Assembly: GCA_021613375.1 (NCBI GenBank)
Contig: CM038703.1
Span: 22,618,194-22,682,193 of the forward strand
Direction of reading: 5' to 3'
DNA length: 64,000 nucleotides
Source of the DNA: Megaleporinus macrocephalus
Taxonomy: Eukaryota > Chordata > Actinopteri > Characiformes > Anostomidae
Both the position numbers and the translations under genes were made by a program. The notes below the pieces were generated by a model. It was not told the DNA's origin. It was given only the letters and a program-made list of their open reading frames with translations, and made no database searches. Of the stretch, positions 11,560-28,854 are shown in pieces. The number at the start of each line of letters is the position of its first letter. Within the stretch, counting starts at the first letter, position 1.

Positions 11560-13779
11560 GGCATTCCTCGATCATGTATTTTGCATGTCCTTAAAGTGAA
11601 AGAATGAAAGCCAGAGGTTGTTCCAGACAGGGATGAGAACAGTAAAGGGGAAGTCGTGGGGGACTCCAACTCGAGATTCCAGGGAACGCCTCCCCCCTTT
11701 GCTCCCCTCAATCAGAAATCCCATGGCAACAGCTGCCAAAGGAAGAGCCAAGCGACGTCCCACTTCTTACGCAAGAGGACGAAGCTGTGCCAGAAGGCTC
11801 TCACGCACGAATACGCTCGCTCGCTACCTCTGCTTAACCCCCACATGTGAATCTTCTCCTCCCTCTATCTCTCCTCCAATCATTTCTTCAGTTTATTCGT
11901 CAGAAGATTCATTCTACCTCGATTCACTCAATATGAACATGAATGGGATTGTCTATTTGTCCTTATCTTAATGTTGTAACTCTGTTCTCCATATTCTTCA
12001 CTGTGTCCTGCAATAGAGTAACATGTAAAGTCGTAGAACTGTGTTCCATTGTTCTACTGCTCATTATTTTTTTAAGTTCCCTCAAATCATTGGATTGCTA
12101 GTGTATATGTAGTCTAGATCTGGTTCTCGAACTGTCCTCATTTCTCTGGTTTCCTTAGCATTCCCTCTTGCTTTTCACTGCTGTCAATAATGAATTAATG
12201 CTGCTTATCGTTTTTAAAGGGGAACTTCACCGACTCGAATGTTAATACAATGAATGTGATCAGATCCATAGCAATTTTATTTACTGTCCAAAACAATCAG
12301 TAAATCGTCATGTCTTTCGAGTTTAAATGTACTAGAAATAACAGGGGAGCCGAATCTTATGATTACTGGCAGATTATTGCTTTAAAGGGGACATATCATG
12401 AAAAAACAACCTTTTCAGTGCTCATGCACATGCATTTGGGTATCTGGAGCACTTACACACCCACAAACTGTGAGGAAAGACAACCCAGTGTGGGATGCCT
12501 ATTTAGAAAACATAAGGCTCATACTTGGGGGGACTTGATACAAACAAAAATTCATCCCTACGCCTGGGTCTCTGAACTAAGCTTTCCTTTAAGAATGGTG
12601 ATTTTTTTTTTTACCTCAGAGCTTAAACTTAAGAACGGCTGTTGCACCTGAATGCACCTGCACCTGAATGGATAGACTTTATTTTTGCAACAGTGGACAG
12701 AAACGTATGTGAGCTAACCACTTCATGCCCAAAACAAAGTTAAGGTCAGCTTCATATTTGAATGCTCACGTTCCACCTTAAACGGTCAAACATTTTGTTT
12801 CGATTTTTCCTTTCCTGGAACTGGTGCAGCACTCATATGCTGGCACGTTATACATTATAGTGAAAACTGCTGTACCATTTAAGGTGTAACAAGAAAATTT
12901 AAACAAGAAACTTGCGTGTCTGACTGCTGCTTTTCCCATAGATCACATAAAAAAACATTTTATTGCATGTACTGCATTTTATTAATTTTACATTTGTTAT
13001 CTTATAGAAATAAATTTTGCATTTCACCATAATGTCAATACAGGTACATTTGAAGTTTGTAGATTTATCTCTCTACTATGAAAGCATTGATCTTCTATCA
13101 GTGCAAATTCTAATAGTAAAGTAAAGTTACAGGCAATGTATTTGTAAGCTTTTTATATAAATGCTTTTATATTTAGGTAGATTTCAAGCACATTAAACTG
13201 TTCAGATGTCCAGTTCCCAACACCTCTACCATGTTTCTGTTGAGAATTTCACATCAACCCACTCTAAATGTAATTTTTTTTAATTAAACAGAAATATGGA
13301 ATTTGGTTTAACTCATTTACATACTGAAATTGTTTAGATCTCATCAACCAAACACACTGTGGTCAGGAGTCAACGACTTAAATAAGCCCAGTTTAAAGGC
13401 CAGGTAAAACACACTGTAAGCAGGGTTTGGCGATTCTCAGTTCTGGGCAAGTGTTTGTGTGTGTGTGCACATGTGTGATGCTTCTCGTAATTCAGCCTGA
13501 CAAACTAAATCACACAAAGACACTTCTAATGTGTGCTCTGATGTGTGTGTGTGTGTGTGAGAAGTGACATCAAACAGTGGCCTTTATGAGGACAAACATA
13601 GCAGACTGTTTCCAGTCACTGCCCACAGCAAGCTTACAGCTATCTATTTATCACACAACACAACACCGACGTACAGTAAGATGCAAAAGTTGAATTTGCT
13701 TTCAAACCAGCCATCAGCCAAGTTATTCATTTATCAGGACATTTTTGAGATGATTAGATTCTAAAATAATCTTGTTGCA
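11560..13779. other. non-coding sequence with possible regulatory block at 11.6-11.85 kb
   Basis: The stretch at 11600-11850 is GC-richer than its surroundings and carries an RFX half-site (ccatggcaac at 11721-11730) beside an E-box (cagctg). The open frames across it look fortuitous. From about 12210 to 12890 the DNA resembles interspersed repeat material, including 'aaaggggacatatcatgaaa' at about 12385. From 12900 on it is AT-rich with nothing supported. Confidence 0.4.
12764..12891. repeat. short repeat with inverted 'gttccaccttaaa' ends
   Basis: 'cgttccaccttaaacggt' on the left is mirrored by 'taccatttaaggtgtaac' on the right. The same motif in both orientations appears in the repeat at 48866-49143. 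It is probably a small inverted-repeat transposon family; this copy is short. Confidence 0.45.
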
Positions 13780-14144
13780 ATGAAGGGGAAAACATGTCTG
13801 GAACAAAGAGTTTCCAAAACTGGAGTTCAAAAAGTTATTACAAGATACAGAAAAAACGGAATTCCACCAAAACTGTCCCTATCTGATAAACAGTGCTTAA
13901 AGCATTCATCTTTGAGAGAGAGGAGACAAATCAAGCTAGACTCTACAGATGTTTGTGTCCATCCTTTCACTGTGAGAAGACCACTCTGTTCCATGGGTCT
14001 AAATGTTTACTGTTAAAGGAAGTGAACAAAAAAAGGAGGAAACACTCCAGACCACTCCAGAGTCCAGACCTCATTATCACTAAATGTATTGTGGATTCAA
14101 TTTTAAAACTTTGGAGATCATTTTTTCTGAAAAATTGCAAATAA
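13780..14144 (+). pseudogene. Tc1-like transposase relic
   Basis: The translation contains 'SKTGVQKVITRYRKNG', which fits the second helix-turn-helix of Tc1-like transposases. After a frame change come 'VHPFTVRRPLCSMGLNV' (the region before the catalytic domain) and 'SRPLQSPDLIITKCIVDS', a decayed form of the WPSQSPDLNPIEN motif around the third catalytic acidic residue. Tc1 transposases are normally about 340 residues. Here only fragments in two frames remain, most of the DDE core is missing and the copy cannot be active. Terminal inverted repeats were not found. Confidence 0.75.
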
Positions 14145-15349
14145 ATATTTCCAAAAAGAATGGAAAGCAAACAAAGAAACGCACTAAACACTTAAAAACT
14201 GTATATTATAATGTTATTGGGGCTTCTGTGGAATTTTCTGTTAAAGATGTTTCTGCATTTGCTGACTCTGAGATAAAAAATGGTCGCTTTTGCGCAATAC
14301 TGTGTATAAACAGCTACTTTGCACAGAAAAGATCTAATCACCCCCACACGTATACACACACGCAAAAACAAACAACAAGCAACAAGCAACAATGTAATTC
14401 ACCTCACATTGTTGACCTGCACTCCATTATGCAGAATTCAGCTGTATCCATCAAACAACCAGGGGTAAAATCACAACCACACAGGTAAAAATTACTGTTA
14501 CCCTGTAAAATGAATGATTAATTAAATAATGAAGTGAAAGTATCTTTTCAAAAAACAACTTCAGAAATAGAGAATTGGCAAGTCCAAAAAAAAATTAGCA
14601 ACTTCTAAAACTTCAGAAACTTCTGAAACTTTTTAGTGCACCCAAACATCTATCAGCATAGACACTAAAGTTTTATTTTCGGCCAACGATCTTCTCATTT
14701 TGATTCACGCTGATGTTCTGGACATAACTTAAAAGAAATGATTGACCTCATACGTCAGAGGTGTGACCATTTGGACTAGCTGACCGCAATACCCCAGAAT
14801 GCGATTAACACAAAAAGGGAATTAGTAACTAAATGTCAATGTCAACAAAGCTAGTGAGTAAAAGATACATTCATTCCCTTACTAATGTAGTTTAGTAGAA
14901 GTATTACAAAATACTAAGAATCCCTTCAAATGTTTTTAAATACCGCAAAGGGAACAAATGTAATTATTTACAAACAATTTACAAACCTCTACAAACAATC
15001 AATATAACAGATAAATTCTCAGTAAATTGCAATCAAATCACATGAATTTATAAATGTAAGCAAAATCCTTGCTAATAAACCCTGGCCCACTGCTCTGGTC
15101 CTCATTCTGGTAAGAAATTATGTTTTTAATCCCGTCCATAGAACAGAGTGTCACTGTGACCAAAAACACGTCAACTTGCGTGCCATTTAGCCGCAATGTC
15201 AGAATTAAAGAATCATTTTATTACGCGTGAGGACTGATTCACGTAATACTGATTAACTGAGTACTCTTTTAAAATAAATTAACAATCCTTGAATTAATGC
15301 ACGGTCAAAGCTGAAGAATCAGAGAAGAGGTTAGCAGGAGAAAGAGAGG

Positions 15350-15354
<5 letters not shown>

Positions 15355-15401
<47 letters not shown>
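15355..15401. repeat. (GA)n microsatellite
   Basis: Pure GA, about 23 units, preceded by a GAGGGAGG purine run. Confidence 0.96.
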
Positions 15402-15403
<2 letters not shown>

Positions 15404-15914
15404 AAATGAGGTACTCATTAGTATGTCCTTCAGGTGAACAGCTTGAGAGAGGTCAAGAACCTCTTCCTCAACTCTTTTCCCTTTTTTTTCTCTAGAACCA
15501 TCAAGCCTCTCACAGCAAGAGTGGCAGTTTAGCATCAGTTCTATCTCTTCACCGTGGACTCATTCAGCAAGATAGGAAAAGCAAAATCTGATGCCAGGTC
15601 AGCGATTGTCCTCTGAAGGACCAAACCACTTTTGTTGTTGCTCTTGGATAGCAAATCAATTGGAGAGGGCAATAACAGTCCTACAGCTGATGACATCAAT
15701 CGCTGCCACGTTTTCACAAGAACGCACAGGTTTGGCCTCTGGGAATCTAAAGGCAAGTGAAGATCAAGATGTAGACAGAGAGTGGAGGCACATTGGTGTC
15801 TGATGTCCTGTGTGCACCTGTGTAACAAATCCATAGTGAGATGACTACAGATTGGCCAGCAGTATACATGTATATATTTCTTTTTGACCAAGAAAGTATA
15901 TTATTTTAATTTGG

Positions 15915-15948
15915 ATTTATTATTTAATTATTTAATTAAATAATAAAT
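15915..15948. repeat. perfect AT-rich inverted repeat (15-bp arms, 4-bp loop)
   Basis: The left arm 'atttattatttaatt' is the exact reverse complement of the right arm 'aattaaataataaat', separated by 'attt'. It could extrude as a hairpin; no function is implied. Confidence 0.9.
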
Positions 15949-16649
15949 GTATTATTTAATTTTGTTTAAGTACATGGACTTCTTGATTAATAAAAACAAT
16001 AGAAGCAGTTACCTGGACTGGGAATGGTCAGGATTCTCCCAGCACACAATAAAAACAACAATGTGATTGGTAAGAGAGCTAATTTCTATCTAGCTATCTA
16101 GAATATAGTGAAATAATGCTTAAAATATATAGTGCAGCTTTATTGATGCGTGAGAAAAGTCCTTGTGATGTGCAGTAGGTAGAAAATCCAGCCATTAAAG
16201 ATCATTTTAGTTAGCAAGATCTTTCGCATACTCAGTGACAAATAATAGCTCAGGCCAAACACCCAGTCTCAGTACTGTGTTTATAATATTTTGAGCGGAT
16301 GTGTTCGACGTTTTGTGTGAGACAGGCAAAACATTAAACAGGCTGAGGGGTCAGGCAGAGCTGAGAAAAACCAAATGGAAAAGAAGTAAGTGATTACAGT
16401 GGACAGACCTCTGGACTTCTGGGAATTACAGAATGAATACTGTGTTTCTTTCAAACAGCAGTTTGAATCGATACTTCACTTTTAAAGTACATTAGTTTGA
16501 GGAGTAAAAATGACTTCAACTTATCAACAGGGTGCATACAATTTTAATCAATGGACTTCAATGCCTTTCACAGAGTGAATACAGAATAAAATATACAGCA
16601 CATCACATACGCAAGCATTCTATATCATGAAGAGGTTTAAGACATCTGA

Positions 16650-16650
<1 letters not shown>

Positions 16651-16692
<42 letters not shown>
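16651..16692. repeat. (CA)n microsatellite
   Basis: Pure CA, about 21 units. Confidence 0.96.
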
Positions 16693-16696
<4 letters not shown>

Positions 16697-17299
16697 ATGT
16701 GTTTACTTCATGATTTCTAAACCTATTATTTGTAGTCATCATCCTCTACCTGGTCTGGCTGTTTAATCCATTATTAAATTAAATCAGATGTGCAGGTGAA
16801 TTTAACAAGGTAACAATCTGGAGGTATCGAGGAGAAATCTGAAACTAAATATGTGGCTTATAATTAGTAGGAATGAAATAAAAAAATTTAATGTATTAAA
16901 GTGTTTTTATTTATTCCATTTTTAGATAGTCTGGTCACTGGGCAGATATTGCAATGCTAGCTAAATGCCAAGTGACGATCTGGTGTTCCAGATGTAATAA
17001 GAACAACCGAGCTGCATAAAAAACTAAAAACAAATAAATGACATGACTTTTCCCAAAAACTCCAAAGTATGTATTATTTTCCAGGCCTGGAACAAGACTC
17101 TTAACTCCCCTGACTATTCTATGATTTTCATAAACATATGAAGCCTAAATCAGGCTCATGCTGTTGCACCTGACAGGGTGACTTATTTTTCTCTGGTGTT
17201 TCAGCAAAATGTTTGTGTGAAAATGTATGAAAATAGAACACATACACAGACAGAGACCCTTCCTTATTATTATATTATACTGCCTTTCACTAACTGGCT

Positions 17300-17830
17300 C
17301 TTCCCGCTGCTCGCAGTGTGCATGTGTGTGAGGAAGTAGTGGTGGGGTCTCCCGCTCTGCAGTCCGTTCCAGTCCGGAGCCGTACTTCAGGACTGCCTCT
17401 CTGCAAAATTATCCTCTCTCCCTCCTCTCTTGCCTTTCTGCTCCTCTTTTCTCCGCACTCCATCCTCATCCTCCGCTCTCTCTCCCGGGTCCCCCTCGGT
17501 ACCTCATGTGCAATCGGTCATTCAGCCAACACCCCCTCCTTAATCCCCCCACAAATTCCACCCCCCAAAAAAAAAAGACAAATCACTTATCTCCCTCTTT
17601 CTTTTCCCTCCTTCCCTCACTAGCTCGCTTTTCCAGTTGGATTCAAGGAACTGCACCTGCACGGGCTGCCTCGTGTTGGCTCCGTTGCCCTAGCAACTGC
17701 TACACTGGGCTTTGCTGGTGCAAACCATTAGGCGTTACCATTGCAGTGGTCATGCGCACAAACACACGCGCGCGCACACAAACACCGACAGACAAATGCA
17801 CAAACACTGCCCCCACGCAAACCACCCTAC
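17300..17830. promoter_or_regulatory. GC-richer element with RFX X-box; candidate internal promoter or enhancer
   Basis: This half kilobase stands out from AT-rich flanks: a GC-rich start (17300-17400), a long polypyrimidine stretch (17410-17490), and a segment at 17640-17760 with a perfect X-box, several CpGs and an alternating (GC/CA) tract. Frames crossing it are proline/serine-rich and not recognisable. It could be an alternative first exon or an enhancer of the minus-strand gene. Confidence 0.45.
17684..17697. promoter_or_regulatory. RFX X-box (GTTGCCCTAGCAAC)
   Basis: This 14-bp site fits the palindromic RFX consensus GTNRCC-NN-RGYAAC at every position. RFX proteins bind such sites in promoters of ciliary and other genes. 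Binding here is inferred only from the motif. Confidence 0.6.
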
Positions 17831-20288
17831 ATGGGTTTCCGGTCGTGAGTACATCACTTCTTATAGCTGGGAATTGGGCTTTTATCCAAATCACTCACAT
17901 GACAGTCACAGAGGTGAGCAATACAACTATATTCATCACAGTTCTGATAAATAATGTTATATGGACCATTTCTGCTTTTATGCGTAATATAATGTGGGAC
18001 GTGTCAGTAATTAAAGAACACTAATTACACTAATTACAAAGAGAACATAACTCATCTGATTTAATTAGAAATATGAGGTGTTGAACAAAAACACTCAATT
18101 CATAGTTTTATTGCTACTACTAGATCTCTTTCTCTGTTCCCACTTAGCAAAGCTTTGTTTATCAAGAGCAACATGTTGCGATGGAGGGCTGAACGAGCTG
18201 GAGAACATACAAACAACAAAACAAAACAACAGAATTCTTCCGCAATCTGTCGGAATGGCTGCATGTATCAAATAAACATTACGTGGCATCATAGTAACAA
18301 AAGCTGCATTTAGGATTTACATAAAATGATTCATCAACATTATTTCATAATCTACATTGTCAACCTTGCTGACTAATCAACACAACCCTTTTGAAAATCA
18401 TTATCTGAATATGAAAATCATAACCATGGGCTGCTGGAATGTCCTGATGTCGTGATGTGGCCTCAATCATGCAACTCGCCCACTTTCAAAGCGTGAAACA
18501 TCTCTCCTAATTGCTTTTCCAGGTTAAACTGCGTACATCCCCAGAGGCGTGCAATGTAATTAATCAACCAACCAATGACATGTTATCAGCAAAGAAAGAA
18601 TAAACGCCAATTGTGTGCTACATGCCCTCTTTGCATCTCTCTCTAGCTCTCAGCGTATCCTGATCAGATTTTCATCAGCACACTCGTTTCTTCTGCAAGC
18701 TGTTTTAGCAAAACACAGAACTGTTACACACACACGTAAAAACAATAACAGTCAGATGGTCGGCCCTGCTGCCACCACACCAAGCATGTGCTCCTCTGAC
18801 TGAGTGTGAGTGATGAGCGAGAGACAGAGTGAATAAGGCAGGAATAGAGAGATAGACGTGTGTAAGAGAGCTAGAGATGATGAGTAAAAGCTTGCCAATG
18901 ACTAGCTCAATTAAAGCGATTGCTCAGCAAAGCAAAATGCACGCCATTTTCTCCTTACCCCAAACCTAGTCTAACAGCCGAGACGTGTTTGATGCAACTT
19001 TGTTTTTTCAGTGTTTGAAAATAATGGAAATTAAATCTCACCAGAAAGACTTTGCTAATTAGCACAGATAACAGGGTTTCATTTAGTGCCAGAACCCACA
19101 TAAGCGAATCAATCTGAGATTATTTAACAATTCAACACAATCAAGAGTCAAGTTCATGATTTAGCGACGCAGTTTACACAGTGGGTTAAACAGAAATCAG
19201 TAACAATAACAATAGTATTCAAAAACAATAACAAAAGTTCTACAAAAAACATTTATCATATGTAGAAACTTTACATTATGTGCAGGTTTATGAAATGAAA
19301 AAAATTATAATAATTCACTGCAAGATTCTTTTGGCTCCCAATTTTTTTTTTATTAATTAATCTCTTTTAAAACATTTGACTTTTTAAAGGTGCATGACAA
19401 TTTACATTGTTTACTCTAAAAGCCATCGCTCTAAAGGACAGGCACATAATGATAAATAAGACAAATACACACAAATATTGGTTTGCCATTGTTTGCTTGC
19501 CTCAACAGCAGAAAATGTGTCTCAATGTGCAGCAAAAAAGTGTTTGTCCGCCATGAAAGAGTAGATTGATCAAGAGCCATAAACATTCCCTCTCTTCTTG
19601 AAACCTATGACCGTTTTACAAAATAATGAAAGTATCTGGTTTTACATATAACTCTTGATTGTTAAGATTTACAGAGAAGGTTGGATTCGATTGGATGGTT
19701 TGAAAATAAAAATGTATTTTAGTATCCCTGTATGAGACTGTTTACTGCTTTAGATATGTTCAATACAGTTTTCCATTAAATAAATGGCATAAAAATGCCC
19801 TTCAGTCACCACTTGTAGTGATCTGCACTTGCACATACGTGTGCATTTGATCCACTATTTAAACAAAGAGCAAGGTGGGTGTCTAAGCACCACCAGTTTA
19901 ACTGTCTAAATTTGTGTGTCTGCTTGTGTTTATATGCTCATGGCTCTGTTTATATGTGTGTGCAGTATACGTCAATAGCATGAATAGTGTGAATTACTCT
20001 TTAATATAGCGCATCCTCCTCCTGTATATGACACCAGCTAGGGACGTTATATGTTAGCCAGGCGTGAAACAGAAATAGAATTTTCTGAATCAATTCCTCC
20101 CTCTGCAGTGAGGATAAGGCAGCATGTAGGCTACAGTACAAGAACACACATACACGCACAGCCTTTTCAGCCTATAGCAGGTGGGTGGTGTTGGTTCGTT
20201 ATTAGTCACCCTAGTCTGATAAACAGTCAGCGCTTGACAGACATTCAAAATGAAAGTCTGAATAGAGTTCAGGCTCTGTGAGTGGGTG

Positions 20289-20338
<50 letters not shown>

Positions 20339-20346
20339 GAGAGTGA

Positions 20347-20395
<49 letters not shown>
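20289..20395. repeat. (GA)n microsatellite with GTGA interruptions
   Basis: About 107 bp of GA interrupted three times by 'gtga' at 20336-20356. Confidence 0.96.
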
Positions 20396-20399
<4 letters not shown>

Positions 20400-22091
20400 G
20401 AAAAAAATAGGCCATAGAGAGAAGGAAGCACAGAGCTAAAGTCTTGCTCTGACTTCATATTTGAGAGTTAACACCTCCAAGAGGAACCAATCTAAAGGAA
20501 TTAGGAGGACCACTCGGGAGAGAGGAGCTGAATGACTCACGCAGGGTTCACTGTGCTAGTGCTATGAAAACACCTCAATTAAAAAATGGTATTCTTTTTA
20601 CTCCGATGAACTCGCGGTCACAACATTGCAAAGATATCTAAAGAAAAGCAAAAGAAACATATTACATAAACGCTAGTCATATGAAAAAACAGGAAAAAAA
20701 CCTGGAAAGCATCAGTTGCTCATTTACTTATTGTTAGCAGGTATGCAAGAATTTGGATTTGGCTTTGCAAAAGCTTTCCAACTTATTTGTACAAACGATC
20801 TTGTAACAAACAACTGAGCAATTCTTACAAAAAATCATAAACAGCATAATGTGAGATTTTGGTAAAAATTGCAAGGCGCAGCGTTCTGAGTGAGGAGAAA
20901 GATGACTTGCTGCTGCTAGTCACGCCGTAAAGAGTTGGTGGAATATGTTCTACATCTTTACATATTAACATCAAGCCGGACTTTCTTCTTCAGTCTGTTG
21001 CTCGTGATGATTAGGTCTCTAATACAAGAAACAACTTCATATTTGAAAAGATTTGATGGCAGTAGTAGATCATTCACTAACTTACACTGAAGGTACATCC
21101 TTCACCATGTTTTGACTGAGTTCTCTTTGAATATTCTTTTAATGCATTCATTCAATGTCATTCATCTTCTCAGCAAAGAGGTTAGAAATAGCAGTATTCT
21201 TTTGCATGCTGCTTGCAATTACACATTTTCTTTTTTTCTTAGGTAAACCAGTAATCTATTTGTCATGTAACCTATTGATTAATAAGTTGATGGTTGATGA
21301 TGCATATAAAATAATAAATGGAAACACATATACAACTGTGCCTAACTAAGCTTAACTGTCTATTCAGTGGCCTTAGAATCCTCATCGCCAATCAACAACA
21401 CCAACTGCATCTAAATCATTAGAAGCTTCACAAGACAACACCTTGCCAACCGTTTCTAAAAACTGCTCTTGACAGGAAAGGTAAGAAAAAAATATATGAA
21501 AAGAATAACAACTTAAGTGTTAAGTTCAGGAAAAAAACACTAGACTTCTTAAGAAACTTATATAAATGTGGCCGGACCTTTTTCACCACAGGTATCTCTT
21601 ATGAAGAACTCAACCCATGCAAACAGTAGCTGTGGAAACAACTTGTTTTGATTTTAGTTCTCGCAATGCACACAAAAAGAGAAGCTAAGCAACAGCACTG
21701 GTTCTCCCGGGTAATAAATGCAGTCTCAAGTCCCCTTTTGCGAGGCTCTTCTGATGCCAATCAAGCTCACAGTGGTCAAACAAAGACCCTCGCTGTACAA
21801 CGGAGAAGCCACATGTGCCGAATTCCCCCTCTTTAGCAGTAAAAAGCTCGCTTTTTGCGGTGGTGTAGTTAAATTTACAGCTTAATTACTGGAAACAGTG
21901 ACTGCTGTCCAATGTGCAAAATAAAATAAAAAAAGAGGAGGCTGTAATTATTTTACATTTCGGGCAGTCATTTCTTCCTTTTGTTTCGAGAGGGGGTTAG
22001 ATGGAGATGGTCCAAGCAGGCCCAACTGTGCATGTCACTCATCAAAAAAAGGGAAAAAAAAAAAATCTCTCCCAAATTCTCTGCTCACTGT

Positions 22092-22111
22092 CACACACAC
22101 ACACACACACA
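22092..22111. repeat. (CA)n microsatellite
   Basis: Ten pure CA units. Confidence 0.9.
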
Positions 22112-22225
22112 AAGTGAAAGTTTTCTGTTAGGTTTGCAGTAAGTTAAACATACAGGGCTGAACCTGTTGCAGTGCGTCTGTTGTAGTTACTGTTGCTAAA
22201 ACGGTGGGTAATTCCAGCCTTCTGG

Positions 22226-26090
<3,865 letters not shown>

Positions 26091-28544
26091 GTTACCTTTT
26101 TGGCAAATGATCAAGAACAACACACTGAAAAAAAAAACATTATTCTTTCTCATCCTATTTATTGTATTATTATTTTATTTTTCCCTAGTTAAGTACTTGT
26201 CAACAGTTAGGACTGTTCAGTATGTTACATTTTATACATGCGCTCACCGAGACAAACTCATTGTATGTGTAGCTAAAGCAAACGAAAATTATTCAGATTT
26301 CGAGAAACTTAGGGCTTCTTATGACTATTCTTATTACCCAATTGCCTTATTGCCTCATTGCCACCTGTACAGGCACCTACACTGAAAGTCATCTTGCACT
26401 GACTCATACTTTAGAAAGAATTTTAACCATTATTATATTATTGCCGGGATACATCACACATATCACTGGAACAATGTACCAGAATAATATCAGCACCATG
26501 CTATTCAAAATTATAATGTTTTTTTTTTTAATCGACATTTCACCACAATAAAATCAGGGCAAACCTAAAACATCTACGCCACCTTCTGTTTCTATAGAAA
26601 GGTGGAGTTGGCCATTGTTCTTTCAGTGCTGAAAAGATCTATAATAAAAAAGTTTGTTATGATGTTATTTATCATGATTATTATGTAGCATCACATCACC
26701 CACCCCTAATTGGGCTGTTTTATTAAATAACACAAACAGAGACATGAGGAGCTGCTATCTAACCTGCCTCTACCTACTCCTCTGTAACGAGTCTGTCCAG
26801 AGCATATACTGTCTCTGTAACTGGAGGTTTCGCACCTCAAGCATTACTTATGCCATCTCCACAATGTACAGATCCCAAAGAACGGCAGTGTTAAATCAAC
26901 TGAATCACAGCCCTGAACTGTCTGCAGCTCGGAGAGCTAAACTAACTTTGGAATTTAATGGCTTTGAGAGGCTCCACGTCAGAATTTTCCAGTGATCCGT
27001 TTTCCAGCATTTACACCTTCTGTCCTTTTTCATGCTGCACTTAATAGCGGAAAACTAGTCCTAGGCTACAGTAGGAGCTTTTGCAGGCTTTTTCGGGGGG
27101 CCAAATTCTTCCATGATCTTTAAAGTCAGGCTAAAAATACTCCCGCAGAGCGGAGAATGAGGCTATACTTCGGCACACTTAAAAGACATCAATTAGTAAG
27201 ACAACAAAACTCCAGTTGAAAGCCCCTTTGGAAAATCGCTGTGGAGTGCACAATTAAAGTTCAGATGCCATCATTTTTAGCATTTCAGCATAAAGATTTA
27301 GTTTCTGACTTGCTCAAAGCGCTTGGCCATTTTTAGGTTTATAGAGAAGTATATCCACATGATCTAATATCCTAACATCTCTGTTATGTACTGTGAATTA
27401 CTTGTTGTCAGAGTTTGGACTACACATAGTTGTTCATTCCAGCACTCGTCTATCAGTTCAAATAACCAGCTAGTTTTTAATTCAGTAATGGAGTGAGCAT
27501 TGAAGCAATCACGTAACAAAACAGTTACAGGCCATGAATCAGATGGATTACTAATTTGTGTTTTGTTGATCATTTTTATTCATTTTTCACACAATTAACA
27601 TTCTCTGCATACAAATAACATAACAGGAAAAAGCCTGTCGGGGTTGTATATGTAAATAACTAAAGAAAGAGATCTTGTATAAAAGCATACAACATAAGCA
27701 CGTAAAATGTGGAGTCTTAATGTTTACAACAGCTTCATGAGTTATTTTGTTATAACTTCATTCCTAAAGCCATGCAGCTTTCTTAATGATTTTAGAAGGT
27801 GTTCCCGCTTCTCTGCTCAAACATTTACATTATGTAGAATTTTATTAAAGGGCTTGTTTTGTGCTTAACAGTACCAGACACTGTTGTAATTCACTTCTTT
27901 TAACATCTGTTTTATACATTAGTAAACAGGCAGCTTTGGTTACTGTAGGCAAGTCTGAAACAATCTTTACAACTTCAGCACGAATGGGCAGAGCTTAACT
28001 GCTGTATGCTGAATAGGCGGAAGTACATAAAGCGATGGTTTGCATGGCATCACAAATTACATCAGTCTCCTTGATTCAAGATGATTTAAAAAACTTTCAC
28101 ATGATGTGAGCACTTTAAAGATTGTGCTGCCTGCCTAATAATAATAATTTATACATTCATACATACATACATACATCTGTATATCTGTGAAGCTGCACAG
28201 GACTACCACACAAACATTACATACATTTTCTCGAACCAGATTAGTTTCAAATGATTAAAAACATTGATTTTTCTTTTTAACAGTAACCTTTGAACAATAG
28301 CATATTTACATTAGTGTTTGCAACGGACATCATGCATTTCTGGCAGCTGTGATGTGACGGTAAGATAACCCAGTTGCATTAGCACTAGCATCAGCTCTTC
28401 TCTGTGCACTTAGCGACCAGCTGTTTGACAAATGTAAACAGAAATGCCTGGCAAGGGGCGGGGGTTCCTCACTTCCTGTCTGTTTGCCCACAAACTGTGT
28501 CACACCAGCGTTCCTGCTCACTTCTGCAGCCAGAAGTCTCACAC

Positions 28545-28547
<3 letters not shown>

Positions 28548-28608
<61 letters not shown>
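28548..28608. repeat. (CA)n microsatellite
   Basis: About 30 pure CA units. Confidence 0.97.
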
Positions 28609-28611
<3 letters not shown>

Positions 28612-28816
28612 CTAGAAACGCAGCAGGTTGGCAAGACAATAAAAGCTTCATGCTTTGAAGCTGTACAGCAGGATTATGGCAGGCTGTAGGAAGGGCGTGT
28701 GCTTTTACTGACCGAAGAACGGAGGGAGGTCCTCTCTGTATCCATGACATCAGTAGACACACACAACAGCACACAGGGAACTCTCTGCAATTCTGTCTGT
28801 TATTATGATTATTATT

Positions 28817-28854
28817 GTGTGTGTGTGTGTGTGTAGGTGTGTGTGTGTGTGCGT
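28817..28854. repeat. (GT)n microsatellite, interrupted
   Basis: GT units broken by 'aggt' near 28834; (GT) continues with CG and CA variants to about 28880. Confidence 0.9.

Larger units (their letters stand above)
14145..17299. other. non-coding sequence
   Basis: AT-rich DNA with a GA microsatellite (15355-15401), a CA microsatellite (16651-16692) and a perfect AT hairpin (15915-15948), each listed separately. No exon is supported. Confidence 0.45.

Noticed and set aside
11618..11971. 117-codon plus frame after the 41-bp array
   Set aside because: Arg/Ser-rich without a domain; the DNA looks more like a regulatory block.
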